From: Albidovulum sp.
Lineage (GTDB): Bacteria > Pseudomonadota > Alphaproteobacteria > Rhodobacterales > Rhodobacteraceae
Length of the DNA stretch: 64,000 bases
Assembly (NCBI GenBank): GCA_026989275.1
Contig: JALSJQ010000008.1
Span: forward strand, 1 to 64,000
Direction: 5' to 3'
A program made the translations under genes and the position numbers. Positions 25,500 to 39,028 of this stretch are shown in pieces (positions within the stretch are counted from its first letter, which is position 1; each line of letters opens with the position of its first letter). The notes below the pieces were generated by a model, which saw only the letters and a list, made by a program, of their open reading frames with translations, did no database searches and was not told where the DNA came from.

Positions 25500-25994
25500 A
25501 TGGCCGCGGAACCGCAGGGCGGAGAGGCGTCCGTTGCCGGGGCGCCGCGCGGGCGGTCGCGGCCCGATGCCGAGAGCTGGTTGCGGGGCGGCGGGCTGAG
25601 GGCGACGCGCCAGCGCATCGCCCTTGCCGAGGCGCTGCTCGGCGATGGAGGCCATCGTCATGTGACCGCCGAGCGGCTTTACTCCGAATGCCGCGCCCGG
25701 GGGGAGCCGGTGTCCCTTGCCACGGTCTACAACACGCTGCGGGCCTTCTGCGAAGCCGGGCTTCTGCGCGAGGTGGCGGTGGACGGGGAGCGTTCCTGGT
25801 TCGATACCTGCACCGAGGATCATCCCCATTACTTCATCGAAGATGCCGAGGGCGACGAGCGACTCCTCGACGCGCCGGCTGCCGCGCTCGAGATTTCCGG
25901 CCTGCCGGGGCCTCTGCCGGGAACGGAGCTGGCCGGTATCGACGTGGTGATCCGCCTGCGCCGCAAGCCGTCCGGGAAGCCGGCCGCGGGGTAG
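25500..25994 (+). CDS. irr: Irr-type Fur-family iron response regulator
   Basis: Alphaproteobacterial Irr senses haem status and controls iron and haem genes. The 164-residue product has the Fur winged helix ([50 protein letters not shown]) and the Irr-type metal site DHPHYFIED in place of Fur's HHHDH. The N-terminal haem-regulatory motif of Bradyrhizobium Irr is absent, as in many relatives. ATG at 25500 has AGGGAAG upstream. Sitting divergently next to fabA-fabB-fabI is a common alphaproteobacterial arrangement. Confidence 0.85.
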   Translation: MAAEPQGGEASVAGAPRGRSRPDAESWLRGGGLRATRQRIALAEALLGDGGHRHVTAERLYSECRARGEPVSLATVYNTLRAFCEAGLLREVAVDGERSWFDTCTEDHPHYFIEDAEGDERLLDAPAAALEISGLPGPLPGTELAGIDVVIRLRRKPSGKPAAG

Positions 25995-26120
25995 GGTCGG
26001 CGCCGCGCCCGCTCCCGTCCGCCGGCCGTGTCTTCTGCCCCTGCCCTCCGCCCATCGCCCGGATACCGGGGGAAGCAGGGGCGCGTGCCCTGTGCGGAGC
26101 GGTGCTGCCGGCTCGTTCCG

Positions 26121-26140
26121 GCGGCTCCGGCCGGAGCCGC
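26121..26140. repeat. Perfect 20-bp palindrome between converging genes
   Basis: GCGGCTCCGG is followed directly by its reverse complement CCGGAGCCGC. It lies in the gap between the ends of irr and the 26152-27024 gene. The central 12 bases are identical to those of the 28-bp palindrome at 10075-10102. No U-run flanks it. Confidence 0.75.
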
Positions 26141-26151
26141 GGCACCGGGCG

Positions 26152-27024
26152 TCAGAACCACTGGCCGGGCTCCATCAGCCCCAGATCCATCAGCTGGCGC
26201 GAGGACCATTCGAACCGCACCGAGTTGTGCCACATGAAGTTGTCCACCGCCCAGCGCGTGGAGGGGTTGCGCCTGAGCGCCTTCACGGCGCGGAAGGAGG
26301 CGATGGCGGCGGTCATGTTGTTGTGCCAGGGGCAGGAATAGGTGTTGTATTCCTCGTCGTTGAAGGTGTGGTCGGGGCGCAGCTCGAGCCCCTTGCAGGC
26401 GCGGAAGAGGGCGATGCGGTCGATCCGGCGCTTCTCCTCGGGGATCAGTTCCTCGTGCCGCCAGCGGATGCCGCCATGAAAGTCGAGCTGCCGTTCCTTC
26501 GGGTGGCCGTTGTCGTCGAGCCGGGGTGCGGCATAGTAGCCCGAACGGTCGAGATGGGCGTTCTCGAGGTCGATGCCGTCGGGATGGGCGTCGAGGTCGG
26601 CGGCATAGAGATCGATCACATAGCACAGCACCGAGTCGCGCCGCTCATCGGTCATGAAGGTGAGCATGTCGCGAATGGTGCGGCTCTCGCAGAAGGGGAA
26701 GAAGAGGAACTCGGCGTTGAAGCCGTAATGCAGCCAGCGGCCCTCGAGACGGGGGATGAGGGCGTTGACGATGCGGGCATGGGCATCCTCGGCCACGAGC
26801 GAGGTGCGGACGAAATGCACCTGCGCCGCGAGGCGCGGCGCGATCTCGACGCCCTCGTCGGCGAACACGACCACGTCGCCGAAGCCGAGGCCGAGATGAT
26901 GGGCGACGGTCGCGTCGCAGGCGGCCTCGTCCTCGAGCATCAGGAGGCTGATCGGCCCCTTGCCGAGACGGCCGACACCACCGGAAAGGAAAGCGTCGAG
27001 ACTGTCGAAACGCCCGTGCTGCAT
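26152..27024 (-). CDS. Conserved protein of unknown function, possibly glycosyltransferase-like
   Basis: 290-residue soluble protein. The N-terminal part, [32 protein letters not shown], resembles the start of family 2/92-type glycosyltransferase folds (an acidic NE-like turn, then HH..LG.. and a hydrophobic strand ending in an acidic turn). The middle is rich in aromatic and acidic residues ([40 protein letters not shown]), and the C-terminus has a Trp-rich block ([28 protein letters not shown]). No DxD motif is certain. Start at 27024 after ACGGGGC. No operon partner. I do not assign a function. Confidence 0.7.
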   Translation of the reverse strand: MQHGRFDSLDAFLSGGVGRLGKGPISLLMLEDEAACDATVAHHLGLGFGDVVVFADEGVEIAPRLAAQVHFVRTSLVAEDAHARIVNALIPRLEGRWLHYGFNAEFLFFPFCESRTIRDMLTFMTDERRDSVLCYVIDLYAADLDAHPDGIDLENAHLDRSGYYAAPRLDDNGHPKERQLDFHGGIRWRHEELIPEEKRRIDRIALFRACKGLELRPDHTFNDEEYNTYSCPWHNNMTAAIASFRAVKALRRNPSTRWAVDNFMWHNSVRFEWSSRQLMDLGLMEPGQWF

Positions 27025-27145
27025 GGTGCCCCGTTCCCCGATGGGCGCGGCTCCCTTACCGGCGCCGGCCTCGCCGGGAAACTCTAGAAAGACCCGCCGC
27101 CCCTGTCCAGCGAATGGCGGGGCAGGGCGCCGGCCCCTGCGCTTC

Positions 27146-29311
<2,166 letters not shown>

Positions 29312-29585
29312 GGCGAATCGTCCTGCGGTGCGAGGGCGGCTTCCAAGGGTGCCATAAAGATGGCGGCCATGCACGCGACGGCAAGGGGGCGGAGGGGCCG
29401 GGCAGGGCCGGGCGGCGGCCTCCGCCGCTCACGCCCGGTCAGGATCGCGTCAACCCGGCCTCGCATCCCGGCGGATGTCGCAGGTGGCGGCTTCCCTCCG
29501 GGAGGAAGCGCGGCGGCACATTCCTCCGCGGCTCCGGCCGATGCCCTCTCCGCCTTCTCGGCTTCCCTTGCCGCGTCCGGCGATC

Positions 29586-30047
29586 TCAGCCCTTTCTCGC
29601 CATCCGATCCGCGTCGCCGATCTCCTCGCCACCGGCGAGCCCTTCGATGATCGGGCAGTCGGGCCGGTCGTCGCCATGGCAGGCCGCGATCAGGTGGGAG
29701 AGGGCGGCGCGCATCCGCTCCAGCTCGGCGATCTTGGCGTCGATCTTGTCGAGATGGGCCTTGGCCAGCGCCTTGACTTCGGACGAGCTGCGCTGCTGGT
29801 CTTCGTAGAGCGAGAGAAGGGTGCGGCAGTCCTCGATAGAGAAGCCGAGGCTGCGGGCCCGGGCGAGGAAGATCAGCTTGTGCACGTCGCTCTGCCGAAA
29901 GGCGCGATAGCCGTTGGTGCCGCGCAGGGGGCGGATGAGGTCGATCTCCTCGTAATAGCGGATGGTCTTGGCCGGCAGGCCCGTGCGCCGTGCCGTCTCG
30001 CCGATCGTCAGGAGCATGTCGTCCCGTGCTGTCGTCACCGTCGCCAT
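29586..30047 (-). CDS. cueR: Cu(I)-responsive MerR-family regulator CueR
   Basis: CueR activates copper-export genes by twisting promoters with an over-long spacer. The 153-residue product has the MerR helix-turn-helix ([26 protein letters not shown]), a long dimerisation helix, and Cys123 and Cys131 in CHGDDRPDC, matching the Cys112/Cys120 Cu(I) loop of E. coli CueR. The start at 30047 has GGAAAGG upstream; ATG at 30017 is a shorter alternative. Lies behind copA on the same strand, and its predicted binding site is in front of copZ at 33151-33174. Confidence 0.9.
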   Translation of the reverse strand: MATVTTARDDMLLTIGETARRTGLPAKTIRYYEEIDLIRPLRGTNGYRAFRQSDVHKLIFLARARSLGFSIEDCRTLLSLYEDQQRSSSEVKALAKAHLDKIDAKIAELERMRAALSHLIAACHGDDRPDCPIIEGLAGGEEIGDADRMARKG

Positions 30048-30149
30048 CCCGAGGACCTTTCCTTTCCTTGCCGAAGGAGGGGGCCGGTGCCGTGGCGGTC
30101 ATCATGCATCGGGCCGGCCCCGGGGCATCATGCCACGAAATGGCGGCGC

Positions 30150-30184
30150 GGCAAGGCCGCGGCAGAAAACGCCGCGGCCCTGCC
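30150..30184 (-). terminator. Strong hairpin after copA
   Basis: 14-base arms GGCAGGGCCGCGGC and GCCGCGGCCTTGCC (minus strand) pair except for one G-U, around a 7-base loop. It begins 17 bases after the copA stop. There is no U-run, so it may be a weak or bidirectional terminator, or a stabilising 3' structure. Confidence 0.55.
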
Positions 30185-30200
30185 GGGTTCGCCGGCCGTG

Positions 30201-32828
30201 TCAGCCGGCGGCCGGCGCCGCTTCGAGGGGAGGCATCGCCTTGTCCTCCTCCCTGCCGGTCAGGGCGAAGGGCGGTTGCCAGCGGCGCAGTCTCAGCGCA
30301 TTGCCGACCACGAACACCGACGAGAGCGACATCGCCAGCGCTGCCAGCATCGGGGAGAGCAGCGTGCCGTTCACCGGGTAGAGCACCCCGGCCGCCACCG
30401 GGATCAGCACGACATTGTAGGCGAAGGCCCAGAACAGGTTCTGGCGGATGTTGCGCATCACCGACCGCGACAGGGCGACGAGGTTGGGCACGCCCACGAG
30501 CTCGCCCCGCATCAGCACCACGTCGCCGGTCTCGATGGCGATGTCGGTGCCGGTGCCGATGGCGATGCCGACATCGGCGGCCGCAAGGGCGGGTGCATCG
30601 TTGATCCCGTCGCCGACGAAGGCCATCACCTCGCCTTCGGCCTGACGGCTCCGGATGACGTCGAGCTTGCCCTCGGGCAGGACGCCGGCCACCACCTCGT
30701 CGATCCCCACTTCGCGGGCCACGGCCTCGGCGCTGGCCGGCCGGTCGCCGGAGATCATCAGCACCTTGAGGCCGAGACGGTGAAGCGCGTCGATCGCCGC
30801 CTCCGCTTCGGGCTTGATCGGATCGGAGACGGCGATGATGCCGGCGGGGCGCCTGTCGAGGCCCACCAGCAGCACCGTGCGGCCCCGTGCGGCAAGTTCC
30901 GCGGCCTTCTCCTCGAGCGGGGAAGGGTCGATCCCGTTCTTCCGCAGCCAGGCCTCGGTGCCGACGACCACATCATGATCCGCCACCCGGCCGCGGATGC
31001 CGTGTCCGCTTTCGGCCGCGAATTCCGCGACGGGGGGCAGCTCGTGCCCCTCTTCCGCGGCCCGGGCGAGGATGGCGGCACCCACCGGGTGCTCGGAGCG
31101 GCTCTCGAGGGCGGCGACGAGCCCCAGGAGGCGATCGGTCGTCTCCCCCTCGGCCGGCAGGATCTCCGTCACCTGCGGCTCGCCGGCGGTGATGGTGCCG
31201 GTCTTGTCGAGGGCCACGGTGGTGATGTCCTCCAGCCTTTGCAGCGCCTCTCCGCGTCGGAAGAGCATGCCGAGTTCGGCGGCGCGGCCGGTGCCGACCA
31301 TGATCGAGACCGGCGTTGCCAACCCCATGGCGCAGGGGCAGGCGATGATCAGAACCGAGATGGCCGCGACGAGCGCATGGGTCAGTCGCGGCTCGGGGCC
31401 GACGAGATACCACACCAGGCCGGCGACGAGGGCGATGGTCATGACCGCCGGCACGAAGCGGGCCACGATCCGGTCGGCCAGGGCCTGCACCGGCAGCCGG
31501 GCCGACTGGGCCTCCTCGACCATGCGGATGATGCGGGCAAGAACCGTGTCGGCGCCGACCGAGCGGGCCTCGATCACGAGGCTGCCCTGCCGGAGCACCG
31601 TGCCGCCGACGACCTTCTCGCCGGCGACCTTTTCCGCCGGCAGGGGTTCGCCGGTGATCATCGATTCGTCGACGAGGCCGCTCCCTTCGATGACGATGCC
31701 GTCGGTCGGCACCTGTTCGCCCGGCCGGACGATCACCCGGTCGCCCGGCCGCAGCCGCTCGACCGGAATTTCCTCGAAGCCGCCGTCCTCCCGCAGCCGG
31801 CGGGCGGTGCGCGGCCGCAGCGAGATCAGCTTGCGGATGGCCGAGGATGCCTGCGACTTCGCCCTTGCCTCCATCCATTTTCCGGCGAGGATCAGCGTGA
31901 CGATCACCGCCGCCGCCTCGAAATAGACCCCGCGGGCATTCTCGGGCACGAGATCGGGGAAGAAGAGGACGACGGTGGAGTAGAGCCAGGCGGCCGCCGT
32001 GCCGAGGGCGACGAGGGAGTTCATGTCCGGGCGGCGGCGCAGCAGCGCGGGAATGCCGTGCACGTAGAAGCGCCGCCCCGGAAAGGCGAGCACGAATGTC
32101 GTCAGCACGAACTGCACGGCCCAGAGCGCCCGGAGCCCGAGCGTTTCCTCCGCCCAGGCGCGGAAGGGCGGCACGAAATGTTCGGCCATCGCGAGGAGGA
32201 AGACCGGAACGGTCAGAAAGGTGGCGAGGAGGAGATCGCGCTTGAGCCCCGCCACTTCGCGTCGGCCCGCTTCCTCCGCTTCCGTCCCGCTGCTTTCCCC
32301 TTCGACCACCCGTGCCTCGTAGCCGGCAAGGCTCACCGCCTGCGCCAGCGCCTCGGGCGTGGTGATGCCGGGGGCGTAGCGCACGCGGGCAAGCTTCGTG
32401 GCCAGGTTGACACGGGCGTCGAGCACGCCGGGTTCGGCCAGGAGGGCCTTCTCGACATTGCCGACGCAGGACGCGCAGCTCATGCCCTCGACGAGGAGCA
32501 CCGCCTCGGCGATGGCCGGCACGTAACCCGCTTCACGCACCTTCTCGGCAATCCTGTCGGCGATCCCGGCCTCGGCCCCGCCTTCCCCGAGGCGGATCTC
32601 GGCAGTGCCGGTGGCGAAGTTCACCCGTGCCTCGCGCACCTCCGCGAGCTCGTTCAGGGCCTTCTCTGCCGAGAGGGCGCAGGAGGCGCAGCTCATCCCC
32701 TCGATGCGGAACCGCTTGAGAAGGGGGCCCTCGGCGTCGCCGTCACCAGCGCCGTCCGGGAGCTCGCATGCGGCCCCATCCGGGGAGGAGAGGGGGGTGG
32801 GCATGTCATTGTCGGTTCGTTCGGTCAT
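30201..32828 (-). CDS. copA: Cu(I)-exporting P1B-type ATPase
   Basis: Inner-membrane copper pump of 875 residues. Two N-terminal HMA domains carry GMSCASC (Cys47/50 and Cys118/121). The membrane CPC motif reads [23 protein letters not shown] (phosphorylated Asp) and [20 protein letters not shown] are the P-type ATPase blocks, and [17 protein letters not shown] at the C-terminus holds the MxxSS copper-site pattern. The start at 32828 has GGAGGTCG upstream; an ATG at 32840 is also in frame. Co-transcribed with copZ from the CueR promoter. Confidence 0.95.
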   Translation of the reverse strand: MTERTDNDMPTPLSSPDGAACELPDGAGDGDAEGPLLKRFRIEGMSCASCALSAEKALNELAEVREARVNFATGTAEIRLGEGGAEAGIADRIAEKVREAGYVPAIAEAVLLVEGMSCASCVGNVEKALLAEPGVLDARVNLATKLARVRYAPGITTPEALAQAVSLAGYEARVVEGESSGTEAEEAGRREVAGLKRDLLLATFLTVPVFLLAMAEHFVPPFRAWAEETLGLRALWAVQFVLTTFVLAFPGRRFYVHGIPALLRRRPDMNSLVALGTAAAWLYSTVVLFFPDLVPENARGVYFEAAAVIVTLILAGKWMEARAKSQASSAIRKLISLRPRTARRLREDGGFEEIPVERLRPGDRVIVRPGEQVPTDGIVIEGSGLVDESMITGEPLPAEKVAGEKVVGGTVLRQGSLVIEARSVGADTVLARIIRMVEEAQSARLPVQALADRIVARFVPAVMTIALVAGLVWYLVGPEPRLTHALVAAISVLIIACPCAMGLATPVSIMVGTGRAAELGMLFRRGEALQRLEDITTVALDKTGTITAGEPQVTEILPAEGETTDRLLGLVAALESRSEHPVGAAILARAAEEGHELPPVAEFAAESGHGIRGRVADHDVVVGTEAWLRKNGIDPSPLEEKAAELAARGRTVLLVGLDRRPAGIIAVSDPIKPEAEAAIDALHRLGLKVLMISGDRPASAEAVAREVGIDEVVAGVLPEGKLDVIRSRQAEGEVMAFVGDGINDAPALAAADVGIAIGTGTDIAIETGDVVLMRGELVGVPNLVALSRSVMRNIRQNLFWAFAYNVVLIPVAAGVLYPVNGTLLSPMLAALAMSLSSVFVVGNALRLRRWQPPFALTGREEDKAMPPLEAAPAAG

Positions 32829-32860
32829 GGCGACCTCCATGAGCGGCCCGTGCGGGGCCT

Positions 32861-33073
32861 TCAACGGCTGAGGACGGAGGCCGGATAACCGGCATCGGTC
32901 ACGGCGCGGGCGAGGGTTTCGGGGGCCACGCCCTCGTCGTGTTCCACGGTGGCGCGCTTGCCCTCGAGATCGACCGAGGCCGCCTTCACGCCGGGAAGCG
33001 CCTCGAGGGCCTTCCTCACCTTCTCGACACAGGCATTGCAGCCCATTTTCAGCACTTCGAGTTCGGTGCGCAT
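32861..33073 (-). CDS. copZ: Copper chaperone CopZ-like (single HMA domain)
   Basis: 70-residue heavy-metal-associated domain, [20 protein letters not shown] onward, with the metal-binding GCNAC pair. Hands Cu(I) to CopA. An ATG two codons earlier (33079) abuts the AAGGAGGA ribosome site with no spacing, whereas 33073 gives 7 bases, so 33073 is the start. First gene of the copZ-copA unit, 32 bases ahead of copA. Confidence 0.88.
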   Translation of the reverse strand: MRTELEVLKMGCNACVEKVRKALEALPGVKAASVDLEGKRATVEHDEGVAPETLARAVTDAGYPASVLSR

Positions 33074-33150
33074 TTCCATTCCTCCTTCTGGGCACAGGTG
33101 CGGAAGCCCGACTCTGAATCGGGAGCCGCCGCCTTCGAGGAAAGAGATGG

Positions 33151-33174
33151 GGTTTCCAGTCGCTGGAAGGTCAA
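33151..33174 (-). promoter_or_regulatory. CueR operator/promoter for copZA
   Basis: On the minus strand TTGACC (-35, 33174-33169) runs into CTTCCAG-CGA-CTGGAAA, the dyad seen at E. coli copA (TTGACCTTCC...GGAAGG). The spacer to the poor -10 (CATCTC) is 19 bases, the over-long spacing expected for MerR-family activation. It lies about 80 bases before copZ. Confidence 0.85.
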
Positions 33175-33220
33175 GAGGGGATGAGAAAGGAAAAGGAACC
33201 TTCCGGTCACGCCTGCGCGA

Positions 33221-33880
33221 TCAGGAATCTTCGGGGGGTTTTCCGTTGCCGTCGGTGCGGCGCAGCACCCGTTCGAACAGGGTGACGAGATGGGCCTCGG
33301 CGTCGGCGAAGCGGGTGGCGCTGCGGTCGGGGCCGAGCACCGCCCGCACCTGCACGTCGAAATCGGCGTAATGCTGAGTCGTCGCCCAGATCGAGAAGAT
33401 CAGGTGATGGGGATCGACCGGTGCGATCCGCCCTTCCTCGGCCCATCGGCCGATGACTGCGGCTTCGCGATCGACGATTTCCTTCAGCGGGCCTTCGAGC
33501 ATGTCCTTCAGGCGGGGCGCGCCGCGCAGGATCTCGTTGGCGAAGAGCCGCGACTCGGCCGGGTAGTCCCGGGCCATTTCGAGCTTGCGGCGCACATAGC
33601 CGGTGATCTCGGCTATCGGGTCGCCCTCGGGATCGAGGCGGAAGAGCGGCTCGAGCCAGGTGTCGAGAAGCTGGCACAGGAGGGCGCGGTATATCTCTTC
33701 CTTGGAGGAGAAGTAGTAGAGGAGATTGGGCTTGGAGAGGCCGGCGCCTGCCGCGATGGCGTCGATCGTGGTGCCGCGAAAACCGTTCTTCGCGAACTCG
33801 GCCAGGGCGGCCTTGAGGATCACCTCGCGCTTTTCCCGCTGAATCCGCGTCTCCTTCCGCGCTTCGCTCGCCCGTGCCAT
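33221..33880 (-). CDS. TetR-family regulator, RutR-like
   Basis: 219-residue repressor. The N-terminal helix-turn-helix is ILKAALAEFAKNGFRGTTIDAIAAGAGLSKPNLLYYF; the C-terminal domain (SRLFANEILRGAPRLKDML, PVDPHHLIFSIWATTQHYADFDVQV) follows E. coli RutR closely along its length. RutR binds uracil or thymine and controls pyrimidine use; the ligand here may differ. It sits 42 bases behind pcaD on the same strand, so control of the pcaD/pobA genes is also possible. Confidence 0.8.
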   Translation of the reverse strand: MARASEARKETRIQREKREVILKAALAEFAKNGFRGTTIDAIAAGAGLSKPNLLYYFSSKEEIYRALLCQLLDTWLEPLFRLDPEGDPIAEITGYVRRKLEMARDYPAESRLFANEILRGAPRLKDMLEGPLKEIVDREAAVIGRWAEEGRIAPVDPHHLIFSIWATTQHYADFDVQVRAVLGPDRSATRFADAEAHLVTLFERVLRRTDGNGKPPEDS

Positions 33881-33922
33881 CGCCCGTCTCCCCCTGCCGG
33901 CCGCGCCAGTCTAGCGGTTCGC

Positions 33923-34738
33923 TCAGGAATTTGCGAGATGGCCGGTGGCGGCGATGAACTCGCACAGGAGCCCCGCATATTCCTCCGGCTTCTCGACGCA
34001 GGGGATGTGCCCGGCACCGCGGATGAGGGCGAAGCGTGCGCCCGGGACGAGATCGGCGGTTTCGCGCACGAGGTCGGGCGGGGTCGAGCCGTCCTCGCTG
34101 CCGGTGATGGCGAGCGTCGGCAGGCGCAGCCGCGCGGTGCTCTCGGCGAGGTCTGCATGGCCCACGGCCAGCGCACAGGCCACATAGCCCTCGATCGGCT
34201 GGCGGACGAGCATGTTGCGCCATCCGACGATCTCCTCGGGGCGCTCCTCGCGGAAGCGGCGCGAGAACCAGCGTTCCATCACGCTGTCGGCCACCACCTC
34301 GATGCCGCCGGCCCGGATCCGGGCGGCCCGTTCCTCCCACATCTGTGGCGTGCCGATCTTGGCGGCGGTGTTGGAGATCACCATCGCCCGGACGAGATCG
34401 GGTCGTTCGGCAGCCAGCCCCTGGGCGATCATGCCGCCGATCGAAAGGCCGACGAAGAGGCAGTCGCGCACGCCGAGAGCGTCGAGCAGGGCGGCGGTGT
34501 CGGCCACGAGCTCCCCGAGCGACCAGCCGCCTTCGGGGGAACGGGGTGGCAGCGAGGAAAGCCCGTGGCCGCGCTTGTCGTAACGGATGATGCGCAGCCC
34601 GTCGGGCAGGTGGGGCAGAAGGGCGTCCCAGAGCCGAAGATCGGTGCCGAGCGAATTCGCGAAGACGAGGGCCGGCGCTTCCCGCGGCCCGCGGTCGTCA
34701 TGATGGAGGACGACATCGCCAAGCCGGATCATCCGCAT
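33923..34738 (-). CDS. pcaD: 3-oxoadipate enol-lactonase
   Basis: Alpha/beta-hydrolase of 271 residues hydrolysing 3-oxoadipate enol-lactone in the beta-ketoadipate pathway. Catalytic pattern: nucleophile elbow GLSIGGM, acid in GSEDGSTPPDLV, and His in GAGHIPCVEKPE. LVFANSLGTDLRLWDALLPHL and RYDKRGHGLS are typical of PcaD. The start at 34738 has AGGAAAGAG upstream; the frame is open to 34930 but unconserved. No pcaC/B/G/H genes are in the window. Neighbour of pobA. Confidence 0.82.
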   Translation of the reverse strand: MRMIRLGDVVLHHDDRGPREAPALVFANSLGTDLRLWDALLPHLPDGLRIIRYDKRGHGLSSLPPRSPEGGWSLGELVADTAALLDALGVRDCLFVGLSIGGMIAQGLAAERPDLVRAMVISNTAAKIGTPQMWEERAARIRAGGIEVVADSVMERWFSRRFREERPEEIVGWRNMLVRQPIEGYVACALAVGHADLAESTARLRLPTLAITGSEDGSTPPDLVRETADLVPGARFALIRGAGHIPCVEKPEEYAGLLCEFIAATGHLANS

Positions 34739-35067
34739 CGCTCTTTCCTCTCGTGCAGCTGCATTTTCGTCCATCATACCGGGCGCTCCCCGCCCGGAAC
34801 AAGCCATGCGCGCGGCATTCTGCGCCCGTGCGGGGCCGGCCTTGCGTTGCGGCGCTCCGGGGCTTCCTGTCCGCCCGGTGGGAAAGCGGTGCGGGGATGC
34901 GCCGACCGGCCCGGGCCCTGCGGGCGGCACGAAGCGCGGCCCGGCATCCCTTCCCTGCGGAGACGACGGCCTTCTCCATGCTGCCGGCCTGCCGCATCGC
35001 TGCCCGGTGCATGCTCGGGCCGTTCCGGCCGGAAGGGGCTCCTCTCCCGCGGAACGCCCTCATCCTG
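34739..35067. other. 329-base gap between pobA and pcaD
   Basis: Both flanking genes are on the minus strand. No gene is seen. A 7-bp stem with a 5-base loop (CCGGGCG/CGCCCGG) at 34779-34797 lies just before pcaD, and TTCCGGCCGGAA, a 12-base palindrome, lies near 35023. A promoter for pcaD-tetR may be here. Confidence 0.45.
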
Positions 35068-37752
<2,685 letters not shown>

Positions 37753-37774
37753 TCAATGGTTGTAATTGCCAAAG

Positions 37775-38758
37775 ATGGATACCGCTTTGGTGATTCCGAT
37801 GGATCGGCGCCGACGGGCCGGCGTGCCCCTGCTTCTTCTCGCGATGGCCCTGACCCCGTTCGGGGACGGGTTTGCGCGCGTTGCCGCCGCGAGCGGCTCG
37901 CCTCTTCTCGTCACGGCCGTGCGCTATCTCGGTGCGGGCGGCATCGGCCTCGCGGTGGCGTGGTTCCTCTCGCGGCCGGTGCATGTGCCGCGGCATGATC
38001 GTGCCGGCATCGTCGTGCGAACCGTGCTGATGATGGGCGCGATGACGCTTCTGGTCGAGGCGCTGTCGCTGGTGCCGCTTGCCACGGCGACGGGCGGCTT
38101 TCTCGTCGCCCCGGTGATGGCGACGGTGCTTGCGGCGCTGGTCCTGCGTGAACGGTTCGGGCCGAAGCGCTGGGTCGGCACGGCGCTTGCGCTTGCAGGG
38201 GCCGTGCTGATCGCCCGACCGAGGCTTGATGTGCCCGCCGACCATCTTCTGGGTGCCGGCGCGGCGATTCTCGGCGGGGTTCTGCTCGCCGTCTGGCTGG
38301 TGGCCACCCGGCTTGCCGCCTCGGCGGACGAAGGCAGGCCGATCGTCGATCCGCTCTCGACCCTCGTTGTCCAGAGCCTGCTCGGCAGCGCCTTGCTGCT
38401 GCCCCTGGCGCTGTATCTCGACGGGGCGGAAAACGCCGCGCGTATCGTCCCCTGGCCGATGCTGCCGCTCGGCCTCGTCACTGCCGCCTGCCATTTCCTG
38501 ACGGTGTCGGCCTATGCACGCAGCGAAGCCTCGCTGCTCTCGCCCCTGCTCTATGCCAATCTTGCCTTCGCGGTGCCCGTGGGTCTGCTCTGGTTCGGCG
38601 AATGGCCCGACCCGGCAAGCCTTCTCGGTTTCGGCGCCATTGCCGCGGGCGGCCTTCTCGGCCTGCAGCCCGAGCGGCGGTCCCCCTCGTCGGTCGCCTT
38701 GTCGCCCCCTTTGCCGAATGATGCCGACGGGGGCGCCACCGGAGCACAAACCGGATGA
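37775..38758 (+). CDS. EamA/DMT-superfamily transporter
   Basis: About 327 residues with ten hydrophobic segments arranged as two EamA repeats (GVPLLLLAMALTPFGDGFAR ... VRYLGAGGIGLAVAWFL; LVPLATATGGFLVAPVMATVL; then a second set). Drug/metabolite transporters of this kind export amino acids or other metabolites; the substrate cannot be told. Possible starts are TTG 37766, ATG 37775 and ATG 37799; the last has GGTGA at good spacing and begins just before the first helix. Stand-alone gene. Confidence 0.8.
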   Translation: MDTALVIPMDRRRRAGVPLLLLAMALTPFGDGFARVAAASGSPLLVTAVRYLGAGGIGLAVAWFLSRPVHVPRHDRAGIVVRTVLMMGAMTLLVEALSLVPLATATGGFLVAPVMATVLAALVLRERFGPKRWVGTALALAGAVLIARPRLDVPADHLLGAGAAILGGVLLAVWLVATRLAASADEGRPIVDPLSTLVVQSLLGSALLLPLALYLDGAENAARIVPWPMLPLGLVTAACHFLTVSAYARSEASLLSPLLYANLAFAVPVGLLWFGEWPDPASLLGFGAIAAGGLLGLQPERRSPSSVALSPPLPNDADGGATGAQTG

Positions 38759-38820
38759 CAGGAGCGGGGAATCATGTTCCAATTCCGCATGCATCGTGCA
38801 ACAGGGGAGGCATTGAGCCC

Positions 38821-38994
38821 ATGACGATCGAAGGCCATCTGGCAGCCTTGAAGGAAAAGCACGCAGCGCTCGAAGCCGAGATCGAGAAGGCCTTGCAGAG
38901 CCCGGCGACCGATCCGTTGCACATTGCCGAGCTCAAGAAGCGCAAGCTCCAGATCAAGGAAGAGATCGAGCGGCTGAGCCAGAAAGCCGGCTAG
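38821..38994 (+). CDS. YdcH family protein (DUF465)
   Basis: 57-residue alpha-helical protein, MTIEGHLAALKEKHAALEAE through LHIAELKKRKLQIKEEIERL, the DUF465/YdcH pattern with paired amphipathic helices. Function unknown; very widespread in proteobacteria. The ATG at 38821 is preceded by GGGGAGG. It converges with the selD fusion gene. Confidence 0.85.
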   Translation: MTIEGHLAALKEKHAALEAEIEKALQSPATDPLHIAELKKRKLQIKEEIERLSQKAG

Positions 38995-39028
38995 GCGTCC
39001 GGCGGCCCCGCGGGCGGAGAAGCGGTCG

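Noticed and set aside
23780-26341. 853-codon plus-strand open frame across fabA-fabB and irr
   Set aside because: Opposite fabB and fabA and in the wrong frame over irr; no conserved sequence.
29475-32888. 1137-codon open frame opposite copA and cueR
   Set aside because: It lies antisense to clearly conserved genes, has no family motifs and is His/Arg/Asp-rich in the way typical of GC-rich complementary frames.
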